From the NCBI RefSeq assembly GCF_022965805.1, contig NC_133108.1:25945545-26009544 (forward strand): a stretch of DNA of 64,000 nt, read 5' to 3'. Source of the stretch: Primulina eburnea. Taxonomy: Eukaryota; Streptophyta; Magnoliopsida; Lamiales; Gesneriaceae. The translations under genes were made by a program, and so were the position numbers. This document shows, in pieces, positions 13,601 through 25,911 of the stretch. Under the pieces are notes generated by a model that was not told where the DNA came from, searched no databases, and saw only the letters and a program-made list of their open reading frames with translations. Position 1 is the first letter of the stretch. Each line of letters begins with the position of its first letter.

Positions 13601-16600
13601 TTCAGTTTGTCCATCCGTTTGAGGATGACAAGTAGTAGAAAACAACAATTTTGTGCCAAGTTTAGCCCATAAAGTCTTCCAAAAGTAACTCAAGAATTTA
13701 ACATCGCGACCAGAAACAATAGTCCTAGGCATGCCATGCAACCTAACGACTTCTCTAAAGAACAAATCCGCAATGTTTGAAGCATCATCGGTTTTATGAC
13801 AAGCTATAAAATGTGCCATCTTAGAGAATCTATCCACAACAACAAAAATAGAATCCCTCCCCTTCTTAGTCCTAGGCAACCCCAAAATAAAGTCCATAGA
13901 AATGTCAATCCAAGTTCTTTTTAAGAATAGCACGCAAAAGTGTTCCCAAAGTTCTATTGACAACTTCAGTTTGTCCATCCGTTTGAGGATGACAAGTAGT
14001 AGAAAACAACAATTTTGTGCCAAGTTTAGCCCATAAAGTCTTCCAAAAGTAACTCAAGAATTTAACATCGCGACCAGAAACAATAGTCCTAGGCATGCCA
14101 TGCAACCTAACGACTTCTCTAAAGAACAAATCCGCAATGTTTGAAGCATCATCGGTTTTATGACAAGCTATAAAATGTGCCATCTTAGAGAATCTATCCA
14201 CAACAACAAAAATAGAATCCCTCCCCTTCTTAGTCCTAGGCAACCCCAAAATAAAGTCCATAGAAATGTCAATCCAAGTTCTTTTTAAGAATAGCACGCA
14301 AAAGTGTTCCCAAAGTTCTATTGACAACTTCAGTTTGTCCATCCGTTTGAGGATGACAAGTAGTAGAAAACAACAATTTTGTGCCAAGTTTAGCCCATAA
14401 AGTCTTCCAAAAGTAACTCAAGAATTTAACATCGCGACCAGAAACAATAGTCCTAGGCATGCCATGCAACCTAACGACTTCTCTAAAGAACAAATCCGCA
14501 ATGTTTGAAGCATCATCGGTTTTATGACAAGCTATAAAATGTGCCATCTTAGAGAATCTATCCACAACAACAAAAATAGAATCCCTCCCCTTCTTAGTCC
14601 TAGGCAACCCCAAAATAAAGTCCATAGAAATGTCAATCCAAGTTCTTTTTAAGAATAGCACGCAAAAGTGTTCCCAAAGTTCTATTGACAACTTCAGTTT
14701 GTCCATCCGTTTGAGGATGACAAGTAGTAGAAAACAACAATTTTGTGCCAAGTTTAGCCCATAAAGTCTTCCAAAAGTAACTCAAGAATTTAACATCGCG
14801 ACCAGAAACAATAGTCCTAGGCATGCCATGCAACCTAACGACTTCTCTAAAGAACAAATCCGCAATGTTTGAAGCATCATCGGTTTTATGACAAGCTATA
14901 AAATGTGCCATCTTAGAGAATCTATCCACAACAACAAAAATAGAATCCCTCCCCTTCTTAGTCCTAGGCAACCCCAAAATAAAGTCCATAGAAATGTCAA
15001 TCCAAGTTCTTTTTAAGAATAGCACGCAAAAGTGTTCCCAAAGTTCTATTGACAACTTCAGTTTGTCCATCCGTTTGAGGATGACAAGTAGTAGAAAACA
15101 ACAATTTTGTGCCAAGTTTAGCCCATAAAGTCTTCCAAAAGTAACTCAAGAATTTAACATCGCGACCAGAAACAATAGTCCTAGGCATGCCATGCAACCT
15201 AACGACTTCTCTAAAGAACAAATCCGCAATGTTTGAAGCATCATCGGTTTTATGACAAGCTATAAAATGTGCCATCTTAGAGAATCTATCCACAACAACA
15301 AAAATAGAATCCCTCCCCTTCTTAGTCCTAGGCAACCCCAAAATAAAGTCCATAGAAATGTCAATCCAAGTTCTTTTTAAGAATAGCACGCAAAAGTGTT
15401 CCCAAAGTTCTATTGACAACTTCAGTTTGTCCATCCGTTTGAGGATGACAAGTAGTAGAAAACAACAATTTTGTGCCAAGTTTAGCCCATAAAGTCTTCC
15501 AAAAGTAACTCAAGAATTTAACATCGCGACCAGAAACAATAGTCCTAGGCATGCCATGCAACCTAACGACTTCTCTAAAGAACAAATCCGCAATGTTTGA
15601 AGCATCATCGGTTTTATGACAAGCTATAAAATGTGCCATCTTAGAGAATCTATCCACAACAACAAAAATAGAATCCCTCCCCTTCTTAGTCCTAGGCAAC
15701 CCCAAAATAAAGTCCATAGAAATGTCAATCCAAGTTCTTTTTAAGAATAGCACGCAAAAGTGTTCCCAAAGTTCTATTGACAACTTCAGTTTGTCCATCC
15801 GTTTGAGGATGACAAGTAGTAGAAAACAACAATTTTGTGCCAAGTTTAGCCCATAAAGTCTTCCAAAAGTAACTCAAGAATTTAACATCGCGACCAGAAA
15901 CAATAGTCCTAGGCATGCCATGCAACCTAACGACTTCTCTAAAGAACAAATCCGCAATGTTTGAAGCATCATCGGTTTTATGACAAGCTATAAAATGTGC
16001 CATCTTAGAGAATCTATCCACAACAACAAAAATAGAATCCCTCCCCTTCTTAGTCCTAGGCAACCCCAAAATAAAGTCCATAGAAATGTCAATCCAAGTT
16101 CTTTTTAAGAATAGCACGCAAAAGTGTTCCCAAAGTTCTATTGACAACTTCAGTTTGTCCATCCGTTTGAGGATGACAAGTAGTAGAAAACAACAATTTT
16201 GTGCCAAGTTTAGCCCATAAAGTCTTCCAAAAGTAACTCAAGAATTTAACATCGCGACCAGAAACAATAGTCCTAGGCATGCCATGCAACCTAACGACTT
16301 CTCTAAAGAACAAATCCGCAATGTTTGAAGCATCATCGGTTTTATGACAAGCTATAAAATGTGCCATCTTAGAGAATCTATCCACAACAACAAAAATAGA
16401 ATCCCTCCCCTTCTTAGTCCTAGGCAACCCCAAAATAAAGTCCATAGAAATGTCAATCCAAGTTCTTTTTAAGAATAGCACGCAAAAGTGTTCCCAAAGT
16501 TCTATTGACAACTTCAGTTTGTCCATCCGTTTGAGGATGACAAGTAGTAGAAAACAACAATTTTGTGCCAAGTTTAGCCCATAAAGTCTTCCAAAAGTAA

Positions 16601-19159
16601 CTCAAGAATTTAACATCGCGACCAGAAACAATAGTCCTAGGCATGCCATGCAACCTAACGACTTCTCTAAAGAACAAATCCGCAATGTTTGAAGCATCAT
16701 CGGTTTTATGACAAGCTATAAAATGTGCCATCTTAGAGAATCTATCCACAACAACAAAAATAGAATCCCTCCCCTTCTTAGTCCTAGGCAACCCCAAAAT
16801 AAAGTCCATAGAAATGTCAATCCAAGTTCTTTTTAAGAATAGCACGCAAAAGTGTTCCCAAAGTTCTATTGACAACTTCAGTTTGTCCATCCGTTTGAGG
16901 ATGACAAGTAGTAGAAAACAACAATTTTGTGCCAAGTTTAGCCCATAAAGTCTTCCAAAAGTAACTCAAGAATTTAACATCGCGACCAGAAACAATAGTC
17001 CTAGGCATGCCATGCAACCTAACGACTTCTCTAAAGAACAAATCCGCAATGTTTGAAGCATCATCGGTTTTATGACAAGCTATAAAATGTGCCATCTTAG
17101 AGAATCTATCCACAACAACAAAAATAGAATCCCTCCCCTTCTTAGTCCTAGGCAACCCCAAAATAAAGTCCATAGAAATGTCAATCCAAGTTCTTTTTAA
17201 GAATAGCACGCAAAAGTGTTCCCAAAGTTCTATTGACAACTTCAGTTTGTCCATCCGTTTGAGGATGACAAGTAGTAGAAAACAACAATTTTGTGCCAAG
17301 TTTAGCCCATAAAGTCTTCCAAAAGTAACTCAAGAATTTAACATCGCGACCAGAAACAATAGTCCTAGGCATGCCATGCAACCTAACGACTTCTCTAAAG
17401 AACAAATCCGCAATGTTTGAAGCATCATCGGTTTTATGACAAGCTATAAAATGTGCCATCTTAGAGAATCTATCCACAACAACAAAAATAGAATCCCTCC
17501 CCTTCTTAGTCCTAGGCAACCCCAAAATAAAGTCCATAGAAATGTCAATCCAAGTTCTTTTTAAGAATAGCACGCAAAAGTGTTCCCAAAGTTCTATTGA
17601 CAACTTCAGTTTGTCCATCCGTTTGAGGATGACAAGTAGTAGAAAACAACAATTTTGTGCCAAGTTTAGCCCATAAAGTCTTCCAAAAGTAACTCAAGAA
17701 TTTAACATCGCGACCAGAAACAATAGTCCTAGGCATGCCATGCAACCTAACGACTTCTCTAAAGAACAAATCCGCAATGTTTGAAGCATCATCGGTTTTA
17801 TGACAAGCTATAAAATGTGCCATCTTAGAGAATCTATCCACAACAACAAAAATAGAATCCCTCCCCTTCTTAGTCCTAGGCAACCCCAAAATAAAGTCCA
17901 TAGAAATGTCAATCCAAGTTCTTTTTAAGAATAGCACGCAAAAGTGTTCCCAAAGTTCTATTGACAACTTCAGTTTGTCCATCCGTTTGAGGATGACAAG
18001 TAGTAGAAAACAACAATTTTGTGCCAAGTTTAGCCCATAAAGTCTTCCAAAAGTAACTCAAGAATTTAACATCGCGACCAGAAACAATAGTCCTAGGCAT
18101 GCCATGCAACCTAACGACTTCTCTAAAGAACAAATCCGCAATGTTTGAAGCATCATCGGTTTTATGACAAGCTATAAAATGTGCCATCTTAGAGAATCTA
18201 TCCACAACAACAAAAATAGAATCCCTCCCCTTCTTAGTCCTAGGCAACCCCAAAATAAAGTCCATAGAAATGTCAATCCAAGTTCTTTTTAAGAATAGCA
18301 CGCAAAAGTGTTCCCAAAGTTCTATTGACAACTTCAGTTTGTCCATCCGTTTGAGGATGACAAGTAGTAGAAAACAACAATTTTGTGCCAAGTTTAGCCC
18401 ATAAAGTCTTCCAAAAGTAACTCAAGAATTTAACATCGCGACCAGAAACAATAGTCCTAGGCATGCCATGCAACCTAACGACTTCTCTAAAGAACAAATC
18501 CGCAATGTTTGAAGCATCATCGGTTTTATGACAAGCTATAAAATGTGCCATCTTAGAGAATCTATCCACAACAACAAAAATAGAATCCCTCCCCTTCTTA
18601 GTCCTAGGCAACCCCAAAATAAAGTCCATAGAAATGTCAATCCAAGTTCTTTTTAAGAATAGCACGCAAAAGTGTTCCCAAAGTTCTATTGACAACTTCA
18701 GTTTGTCCATCCGTTTGAGGATGACAAGTAGTAGAAAACAACAATTTTGTGCCAAGTTTAGCCCATAAAGTCTTCCAAAAGTAACTCAAGAATTTAACAT
18801 CGCGACCAGAAACAATAGTCCTAGGCATGCCATGCAACCTAACGACTTCTCTAAAGAACAAATCCGCAATGTTTGAAGCATCATCGGTTTTATGACAAGC
18901 TATAAAATGTGCCATCTTAGAGAATCTATCCACAACAACAAAAATAGAATCCCTCCCCTTCTTAGTCCTAGGCAACCCCAAAATAAAGTCCATAGAAATG
19001 TCAATCCAAGTTCTTTTTAAGAATAGCACGCAAAAGTGTTCCCAAAGTTCTATTGACAACTTCAGTTTGTCCATCCGTTTGAGGATGACAAGTAGTAGAA
19101 AACAACAATTTTGTGCCAAGTTTAGCCCATAAAGTCTTCCAAAAGTAACTCAAGAATTT

Positions 19160-19613
19160 AACATCGCGACCAGAAACAATAGTCCTAGGCATGCCATGCA
19201 ACCTAACGACTTCTCTAAAGAACAAATCCGCCATGTTTGAAGCATCATCGGTTTTATGACAAGCTATAAAATGTGCCATCTTAGAGAATCTATCCACAAC
19301 AATAAAAATAGAATCCCTCCCCTTCTTAGTCCTAGGCAACCTCAAAATAAAGTCCATAGAAATGTCAATCCAAGTTCTTTTTAAGAATAGCACGCAAAAG
19401 TGTTCCCAAATTTCTATTGACAACTTCAGTTTGTCCTATCCGTTTGAGGATGACAAGTAGTAGAAAACAACAATTTTGTGCCAAGTTTAGCCCATAAAGT
19501 CTTCCAAAAGTAACTCAAGAATTTAACATCGTGGCCAGAAACAATAGTCCTAGGCATGCCATGCAACCTAACGACTTCTCTAAAGAACAAATCCGCAATG
19601 TTTGAAGCATCAT
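19160..19613 (-). repeat. Diverged edge units of Sat364 next to the element A insertion
   Basis: The last 1.2 units before element A carry changes absent from the core: GCC for GCA near 19231, a C-to-T near 19302, a C-to-T near 19342, a G-to-T near 19411, an extra T near 19437 and GTGG for GCGA near 19531. The GTGG and GCC variants recur in the diverged block at 27845-30295, so these units belong to the array margin and were already diverged before element A landed. The open frame at 19001-19423 is shortened accordingly. Confidence 0.8.
19609..19613. repeat. Target-site duplication ATCAT, left copy (element A)
   Basis: ATCAT ends immediately before the TG of the left LTR and is repeated at 27845-27849, immediately after the terminal CA of the right LTR. 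The satellite unit has this word once at that place, so it is a 5-bp duplication made by integrase. Confidence 0.95.
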
Positions 19614-19939
19614 TGTGGGGACCCGGGCTCTAACTCAATTCTTTTGGGATTTAATTGGATCTTTGCTCGAAAATGTGGGTCAAAAATTTTCTTTTAATAT
19701 TAATTCAAATGTATAACTAAAGCATATCATGTATTTAACTGAAATAATCAACATAATGTACATACATGTCTGTCTAGTACAACCATACACCAGTGTTTAA
19801 AAGATTCGGTACAAGTCTAGTACAAACAAATAGTAGCTGCAACGCCCGAGATCACCACTCTATCAACAATCTCTCATCTTCCTCGTGACCCAGATCCTGC
19901 CCCACCTGTTTCCATGCACACATACAGACACGACAACAG

Positions 19940-19953
19940 CCGGATAACTCCGG
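19940..19953 (-). promoter_or_regulatory. Conserved LTR hairpin CCGGA-loop-TCCGG (element A 3' LTR)
   Basis: CCGGATAACTCCGG folds into a 5-bp perfect stem with a 4-nt loop. The same stem is found in the other A-type LTR (26494-26507), in family C (13-nt version, 43616-43628 and 34728-34740), in Y (33554-33567) and in Z (37965-37978), always near CTGTTGTC and close to the element-sense LTR 3' end. The loop varies (GTTA, GTA, ATTA). An RNA function (poly-A signal or packaging structure) is inference. Confidence 0.6.
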
Positions 19954-20996
19954 TGAGAACATATCCCAGTATAAAACATGGATGCATGCAATGTCATAAA
20001 TCATGTACAAAAGCATATCATATATCAATTAACATGAATGATAATCTAAGACATGTAAAAGAATACCAATCTGTATTCAACATTTAAATCTTGACTCGAC
20101 TCATTTCTAATCTAGGGATCCCGGTGTGAATAAGAGGGTCTGTCACCTACTCAACCAATCGGGGCGACGGTACGTCTTATTCCTAGACTTCGGTCAGCTC
20201 TGTATCGAGGGTCTACACATAGAGCAAATCTACTCCTATGCGTCGATACACCGAAACGTCTAGTTTTTGGCCAGTCTGCCAATATCTCCTATCTCAGGAC
20301 TCGACTATAAATCAATAAACAAAGCATTACATAATGAAATGTAATAATAATCTAGTATGTGATTTAGGGAAACTCGTATCAAATCTGAATCGAGTTGTGC
20401 AATCCCGTGACCACATGAATTATACCTTTCGTCGCACAATGTCTGTCGAGATCTTGAAATCGGAATGTCGAGTCTGACAATAATAACTCTGAAAGGCAAT
20501 GTAGACATACATTCTATCAATATACAATTCAAGCAACTCATATACAAATCAATACTCGGTTTTGATATAACTTGACAGCATAACGGCGTAGTCTCGCGAT
20601 ACCGCTAACTCAAACAATAATAATCTCTCATCAAAACCCAATGTGACATGCTCAATTCTTCCCAACCAATTCAATATACATGCTGGAATTTCGAAATAAC
20701 CACGTACGATATCCGAAAATCAAACGGTAACGAATATATCAAACTCAACATGTCAAGAACACATCTTTTCAACACAATCATAATTTCTCCAACACATATA
20801 TTTCGAAACATGCTGTAAATGAATAATACTTACATCCTTTGCTAGTTCTTGTTGCAAGGATCACAAATCCGGGCTCGGAATTAAAATCAGATGAACAAAT
20901 CTTGCACAATCTCAAATCTAAAATGAAAAAGCTTGAAGGAACAAGGCTTGCTCTCGGTTCTTGTTGTCTGAATGAAGGAAAGTGAAGACAACACAT

Positions 20997-21004
20997 TATA
21001 TATA
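20997..21004 (-). promoter_or_regulatory. TATA box of the element A 3' LTR
   Basis: TATATATA on both strands, just downstream (element sense) of the GC-rich hairpin modules and next to TGCATGTAAT. The copy in the 5' LTR, at 27552-27559, is the one that would drive the element. A similar box follows the GC-rich arrays of D (35463-35492) and C2 (44981-44990, 57192-57201). Confidence 0.7.
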
Positions 21005-21054
21005 TTGCATGTAATCTCATACGTGTCTTCTTTAAAATTTTACACCTTTCAGGC

Positions 21055-21233
21055 GGCGCTCGGGCGGTAAGAATGTACCGCTCGGGCGCGACAGTCTCTG
21101 TCCAACACTTTTCGAATGACACTTTGGCGCTCGAGCGGTCAAAATGTACCGCTCGGGCGCGGAAGGTTCTGTCCAAAGCATAACATTGTTGAACAATGGC
21201 GCTCGGGCGGGACTTTTCTACCGCTCGGGCGCC
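21055..21233 (-). promoter_or_regulatory. Three GC-rich imperfect inverted repeats in U3 (element A 3' LTR)
   Basis: Modules at 21055-21090, 21126-21160 and 21198-21233, spaced 71-72 bp. Each has a left arm like GGCGCTCGGGCGGTA, a short A/T-rich loop and a right arm like TACCGCTCGGGCGC, pairing with two or so mismatches. They stand out in AT-rich surroundings and lie directly upstream of the TATA box in element sense. The spacers share TCTGTCCAA, so the array is a 72-bp tandem repeat. Copies in the 5' LTR are at 27610-27788. Confidence 0.75.
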
Positions 21234-21289
21234 ACTGAATCTGTTCCAACATTGTACCCTTCACATTTTTAACATTTCCGGGCATTACA

Positions 21290-21303
21290 TTTCTCCCCAT
21301 CTT
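21290..21303 (-). other. Polypurine tract of element A
   Basis: In element sense AAGATGGGGAGAAA immediately precedes the TG of the 3' LTR. It is the plus-strand DNA primer site of LTR retrotransposons. The same position holds AGAGGGGGAGAAA in C2 and Y, so the families share this signal. Confidence 0.85.
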
Positions 21304-21390
21304 AGATATAAGTTTGTCCTCGAACTTGCAAGCATCAACTCAGGGCGTATATAAACAGCAGTGTAAACAAAAGCTGAATAAATACTTACA

Positions 21391-23130
21391 TCATGTGAAT
21401 AACTCAGGATATCTCTGTCTCATATCAGACTCTGTCTCCCAAGTTGCTTCCTCGATGCCATGCCGACTCCATTGAACCTTCACAAGCGAAATGGTCTTGG
21501 TTCTAAGTTGTTTCTCTTTCCGATCAAGGATCGGTATCGGTCTTTCAACATAGCTCAGAGTCTGATCTAGTTCGGCTTCGTCAGGCTGAATGACATGAGA
21601 ACTATCTGGCATATATCTACGCAACATCGAGACATGAAATACATCATGAATACCAGATAATGAAGGAGGAAGAGCAAGTCTGTAAGCTCGATCGCCAATC
21701 TTCTCAAGGATTTCATACGGACCGACGTATCTAGGAGACAACTTTCCTCGCTTGCCAAATCTGACAACGCCTCTGAAAGGTGAAATCTTAAAAAATACTC
21801 TGTCTCCCTGCTCAAATACCAACGGTCGGCGTCTGACATTGGCGTACTTCGCTTGCCTATCCTGCGCTGTCTTCATTCGCTTCTGAATGATCTTCACTTT
21901 CTCGGTCATCTCACGAATCATATCAGGCCCCAACTCTGGTACCTCAAAGATATCATCCCAGTACAACGGAGATCTGCACTTCTTTCCGTATAAAGCTTCG
22001 AACGGTGCCATCTCAATGCTAGTCTGATAGCTGTTGTTGTATGAAAACTCACACAACGGCAATGAATCTTGCCAACTAGTACCAAAATCTAGTACTACAG
22101 CTCTCAGCATGTCCTCTAAAGTCTGGATAGTCCGCTCTGACTGTCCGTCCGTCTGAGGATGATAAGCAGTGCTCAGGTGTAAATTCGTACCTAGAGCATG
22201 CTGCAGGCTGTGCCAAAAGTTAGAAGTGAATCGTGGATCACGATCTGATACGATCGACTTCGGCACACCGTGCAATCTGACGACCTCTCTGACATATAAC
22301 TCTGCCATCTGATCATGTCGATATGTCATTCTGTACGGGATGAAACAGGCAGATTTGGTCAGTCTGTCAATGACAACCCAAATCGAATCACAGCCCTTCG
22401 AAGATCGAGGTAGCCTCGTCACGAAATCCATGGAAATGTGATCCCATTTCCATTCAGGAATAGACAAACTCTGAAGTAAACCCCCGGGCTTCTTTCTTTC
22501 TGCCTTCACCTGCTGGCAATTCAGACATCTAGACACAAATTTTGCAATATCTGTCTTCATCTGTTTCCACCAGAATTGTGTCTTCAAGTCATTGTACATC
22601 TTCCTGCCACCAGGATGAATGCTAAACCGACTACAGTGTGCCTCTGACATGATCTGTCGTCTCAAATCTGAAACATCTGGCACTACTAATCGGTTATTCA
22701 CATACAGAACAGAATCTCTAACCTGATACTCTGATATATGACCAGCTCTGACCATATCAATCGATCTCTGAAGGCTCGGATCAGTTTTCTGCGCCTCTTT
22801 GATCCTCAAAATCAGATCTGGCTCAATCTGAATCGCCGTAAGTCGCAACGATCTACTATCTGTATCAAATGTCAATCCAGACAAGCAACAGTCCTCTACT
22901 AAATTCGATACACCTACAGTCGACAAGGAAAGAGCACATACCTTTCGACTCAAGGCGTCTGCCGCTGCATTCGACTTCCCTGGATAGTACTTGATCTCGC
23001 AATCGAAATCTTTCAGCAGATCAAGCCATCGTCGCTGCCTCATGTTCAACTCTGACTGAGAAAAGAGATACTTCAAGCTCTTATGATCGGAATAGATCTC
23101 AAATTTCTCGACATACAGATAATGACGCCA
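21391..23130 (-). CDS. Element A pol, 3' part: RNase H C-terminus, integrase and chromodomain
   Basis: An open frame of 561 codons counted from the Met at 23076; homology to the RNase H domain continues upstream to the frameshift at 23131-23140. From that Met: RNase H tail with LNMRQRRW (11-17), zinc-binding HHCC (H147, H154, C184, C187), integrase catalytic triad D217, D278 and E314 (spacing 61 and 36, the canonical D,D-35-E), GPY/F module (about 452) and a chromodomain (about 528-560, ending RYPELF). All catalytic residues are present, in contrast to the Sat364 units. Integrase inserts the cDNA; the chromodomain of chromoviruses is thought to guide it to heterochromatin. Stop at 21391. It would be translated only as part of the gag-pol polyprotein, now cut off by the upstream frameshift. 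Confidence 0.93.
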   Translation of the reverse strand, partial: WRHYLYVEKFEIYSDHKSLKYLFSQSELNMRQRRWLDLLKDFDCEIKYYPGKSNAAADALSRKVCALSLSTVGVSNLVEDCCLSGLTFDTDSRSLRLTAIQIEPDLILRIKEAQKTDPSLQRSIDMVRAGHISEYQVRDSVLYVNNRLVVPDVSDLRRQIMSEAHCSRFSIHPGGRKMYNDLKTQFWWKQMKTDIAKFVSRCLNCQQVKAERKKPGGLLQSLSIPEWKWDHISMDFVTRLPRSSKGCDSIWVVIDRLTKSACFIPYRMTYRHDQMAELYVREVVRLHGVPKSIVSDRDPRFTSNFWHSLQHALGTNLHLSTAYHPQTDGQSERTIQTLEDMLRAVVLDFGTSWQDSLPLCEFSYNNSYQTSIEMAPFEALYGKKCRSPLYWDDIFEVPELGPDMIREMTEKVKIIQKRMKTAQDRQAKYANVRRRPLVFEQGDRVFFKISPFRGVVRFGKRGKLSPRYVGPYEILEKIGDRAYRLALPPSLSGIHDVFHVSMLRRYMPDSSHVIQPDEAELDQTLSYVERPIPILDRKEKQLRTKTISLVKVQWSRHGIEEATWETESDMRQRYPELFT

Positions 23131-24424
23131 GACTCATAAGTGAAAATACAATCGCCGCCAATTCAAGATCATGAATCGGATAACGAGTCTCGTGCGACTT
23201 CAGTTGTCTAGAGGCGTATGCTATCACGTGCCCTCGCTGCATAAGAACACAACCTAACCCTCTGTGAGATGCGTCACAGTATACAACAAACTCACCTATA
23301 CCTGAAGGAATCGTCAAGACAGGTGCACTAGTCAGCCTCTTTTTCAACTCTACAAAACTGGCTTCACAATCTTCGGACCACACAAATGGCATGTTTTTCT
23401 GTGTCAACTGGGTGATAGGCTTCGCTATACTGGAGAAATCTCGGATAAAACGACGATAATACCCGGCTAGACCCATGAAACTGCGTATCTCTGGCACAGA
23501 ATTCGGTCTCGGCCAACTGATCACAGCCTCAACTTTACTCAGATCTACCGCAATACCCTTTCCAGATATAACATGCCCCAAGAAGACAACCTGTCTCAGC
23601 CAAAATTCGCACTTGGACAGTTTAGCATACAACTGCTCTTTTCTCAAAGTCTTCAATACAATTCTCAGATGATTTGCATGCTCAGTCAAACTCTTTGAAT
23701 ATACCAAAATATCATCAATGAACACAATCACAAAATCATCTAAATATCTCTGAAAAATGCGGTTCATCAAACTCATAAATACCGCTGGTGCATTCGTCAA
23801 ACCGAAAGGCATAACAACAAACTCGTAATGTCCATACCTGGTTCGGAATGCAGTCTTCGGAATATCAATGTCTCTAACTCTGAGCTGATGATACCCTGAT
23901 CTCAAATCAATCTTCGAGTATACAGACGATCCCTGTAACTGATCAAACAAGTCGTCGATGCGAGGCAAAGGATACTTGTTCTTCACTGTTGCCTTGTTCA
24001 ACTGCCTATAATCAATACACAGTCGCATCGAACCATCATTCTTTCGAACGAATAGCACCGGAGCACCCCAAGGTGATACACTCGGTCTAATGTACCCCTT
24101 GGACAGAAGATCTTCCAACTGTGCTTTCAACTCTTTCAATTCAACAGGCGCCATCCTATACGGAGCTCTCGAAATAGGAACACTGCCTGGCACAAGATCT
24201 ATGCTAAAATCTACCTCTCGAACCGGAGGCAACCCTGGAATCTCATCAGGAAAAACATCTGCAAACTCGCAAACCACTGGCAGATCTGCCAATGCTGGGC
24301 TCGACTTCAGTAGGTCTACTGAATATACGAGAAAGCCCTCTGCTCCTCTCTGAAGCAATCTACTCATAGTCAGAGCAGATACTAAGGGAATCCGAGATCT
24401 GGAACCCTTGTCGTAGAATTCCAC
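23099..24424 (-). pseudogene. Element A pol, middle part: reverse transcriptase and RNase H N-terminus
   Basis: A frame of about 441 codons. It has the Ty3-type RT with LPPVREVDF lead-in, LCIDYRQLN, the YVDD-box equivalent FIDDILVYS, and [10 protein letters not shown], then RNase H with [10 protein letters not shown] and HDLELAAIV. It opens at a GTG, not a true start, because it is the continuation of gag-protease in another frame. At 24418-24424 one base is missing compared with the in-frame arrangement still visible in the related element C2. The frame ends at 23099 because of a +1 change at 23131-23140, after which RNase H continues in the next frame. Two single-base lesions therefore separate it from gag and from integrase. 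Active-site Asp residues are intact. Confidence 0.92.
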
Positions 24425-25911
24425 TCATCTGTCATTTCGGGTCTGAATCTGACAATCTTGTGGAAACAATCTACAGTGGCCCTGTACTTGGTCAACATGT
24501 CTATACCAACTATACAATCAAAATCAGCTAACCCAAGTACGACACAATCAAGATCAATCTCATGCCCCTCAAACTGAAGCATACAGTGTCTAACAGTAGT
24601 CACAGATATCAAACCACTTCCCAATGGAGAAGCTATAGACACTACCGTAGACATCGACTCAACAAGCAATGAATGTCTCAATGCAAAATGTTCAGATATA
24701 AATGTATGTGATGCACCTGTGTCTATCAACACATATGCAGGATAACCGCAAAGAAAACAGTTACCTGCAATGACGTCATCTGGCGCCTCCTGCGCCTGCT
24801 CCTCTGTCAGGGCAAAAACACGTGCCTGCTGTCTGGGAGGCTGACTCACCGTCTGACTACCTCCTGGTCTCTGCTGGGTCTGTGTGGAGGGTGGCTGGAA
24901 GGAGTGTACAGAGGATGCATGTCTCTCCATCTGTGGCACTGGTGCTGATGACCCTGCACTCTGGAATCGTGGTGCACCTCTCTGGGAACAAACTCTAGCG
25001 AAGTGTCCCTGTTGCCTACAGATGTTGCAGCGTCCCATAACTCCTTGACACTGCTCCGTCTCATGTCGTCCTCCACACGAGCTACAATATACGCCACTGT
25101 AATCTGAACCCTGACCTCTCTGTCGAGATCCACTCGAACTCGATGAACTACTCAAGTACTTCTTAAACTGTTTACCCTTAGCTTTCAAAAATTCCTTCTT
25201 GCCACTACCACTAGATCCACTATCGAAACGAGGAGGAGGTGGTGGAAACTGTACGGTAGTAGGCTGTGGCGGTCTCTGCCCCTGAACACAGTAGGAAGCC
25301 CCTCGCTGCCTGATCAAGCCAGCATCTGCTCCCTTCGCTCGGTTCAATGCCTCTGAAAAAGTACTAGGCCGGCCCGTGTTCACCAAGGTAAAGACATCGG
25401 GGTTCAGCCCGTTGATGAACTGATCGGCCACTGCCTCGTCGTTCCCGGCCACATGCGGTGCAAATCGAAGCAACGCAGAAAATTTAGCAACATACTCCTC
25501 GATGTTCCACTGTCCCTGCCTCAGATTCGCAAATTCAGCTCCTTTATCTTTTCGGTAGGAAACGGGGAAGAAGCGCTGATAAAACTCATCTTTGAAGACT
25601 TTCCATGTGATATCAATGCCTCGGTGCTCCAAGGCTCTCTTCGTAGTCAACCACCAACTCTTGGCAACCTCTTGCATCTGATGCCCTATCAGTTTCACAC
25701 GTCGCTCATCAGTATATGCCAAAGACTCAAACAACATCTCGATATCATCAAGCCAGCTCTCGCACTCTACTGCACTCTCTGTACCCTTCAGGGTAGGCGG
25801 ATGGAAAGACTGAAATCTCTTCAATAAGGTCTCCATCGGCGTAGCAGTAACATCCATCTGTGCACCTGATGTGCTACCCTGCTCTGGCTGTGGTATACGT
25901 CTAGGCGGCAT
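24382..25911 (-). CDS. Element A gag with aspartic protease
   Basis: 509 codons from the ATG at 25911, followed by [10 protein letters not shown]. An open frame extends upstream to 26073, but that leader is not conserved and the C-family homologues align only from this point. Domains: retrotransposon gag (about residues 30-200, with SWW and EFYQRFFP), a low-complexity Ser/Gly stretch, two Cys-rich motifs, [13 protein letters not shown] and the CCHC knuckle [14 protein letters not shown] (about 290), a Gln/Pro-rich linker, then protease with [13 protein letters not shown] (about 390). Gag forms the particle and binds RNA; the DTG protease processes the polyprotein. After the frameshift near 24420 the frame reads about 13 foreign residues to a stop at 24382. 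Confidence 0.93.
   Translation of the reverse strand: MPPRRIPQPEQGSTSGAQMDVTATPMETLLKRFQSFHPPTLKGTESAVECESWLDDIEMLFESLAYTDERRVKLIGHQMQEVAKSWWLTTKRALEHRGIDITWKVFKDEFYQRFFPVSYRKDKGAEFANLRQGQWNIEEYVAKFSALLRFAPHVAGNDEAVADQFINGLNPDVFTLVNTGRPSTFSEALNRAKGADAGLIRQRGASYCVQGQRPPQPTTVQFPPPPPRFDSGSSGSGKKEFLKAKGKQFKKYLSSSSSSSGSRQRGQGSDYSGVYCSSCGGRHETEQCQGVMGRCNICRQQGHFARVCSQRGAPRFQSAGSSAPVPQMERHASSVHSFQPPSTQTQQRPGGSQTVSQPPRQQARVFALTEEQAQEAPDDVIAGNCFLCGYPAYVLIDTGASHTFISEHFALRHSLLVESMSTVVSIASPLGSGLISVTTVRHCMLQFEGHEIDLDCVVLGLADFDCIVGIDMLTKYRATVDCFHKIVRFRPEMTDEWNSTTRVPDLGFP

Larger units (their letters stand above)
1..19613 (-). repeat. Sat364: homogeneous 364-bp tandem array derived from a Ty3/gypsy integrase core
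   Basis: A head-to-tail array with period 364 bp (the same 12-mer starts at 1, 365, 729 and so on), about 54 units, continuing past the left edge. I saw no differences between units up to about 19.2 kb except one 363-bp unit near 811-820, where a run of five T is four T. The last two units (from about 19200) carry several substitutions and one inserted base. Read on the - strand, each unit encodes the catalytic core of a retrotransposon integrase (see the representative unit). 364 is not a multiple of 3, so the frame shifts by one base per unit and no long open frame crosses the array. The array is cut at 19613 by element A and resumes in register at 27845. It is a satellite by structure; any centromeric or heterochromatic role is inference. 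Confidence 0.97.
19614..21289 (-). repeat. Element A 3' LTR
   Basis: 1676 bp, starting TGTGGGGACC and ending GGCATTACA on the + strand (element sense TGTAATGCCC...GGTCCCCACA). The partner LTR is at 26168-27844. It contains three GC-rich hairpin modules in U3, a TATA box and the CCGGA/TCCGG hairpin near its element-sense 3' end. The two - strand frames of 80 and 132 codons inside it are fortuitous. Confidence 0.96.

Noticed and set aside
74..19119. Some fifty 160-codon frames as a multigene family of integrase-like proteins
   Set aside because: Each frame is a by-product of the 364-bp repeat; the first 35 residues are out of frame, the core lacks a catalytic Asp, and no promoter or start context is seen.
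1..19200. Assembly artefact (collapsed or inflated repeat)
   Set aside because: Not proven wrong, but a 1-bp variant unit, a diverged margin and in-register continuation beyond element A argue for a real array. Copy number remains uncertain.
1..19613. CRISPR-like or other repeat-spacer array
   Set aside because: Units are directly adjacent with no variable spacers, are 364 bp long, and encode an integrase fragment in a plant context.
20778..21176. 132-codon frame in the A LTR, repeated at 27333-27731
   Set aside because: It crosses the TATA box and GC-rich hairpins; conservation is explained by LTR identity.
24382..24424. Programmed -1 frameshift between element A protease and RT
   Set aside because: No slippery heptamer is evident, and C2 keeps the same region in frame with one more base, so a 1-bp deletion is simpler.
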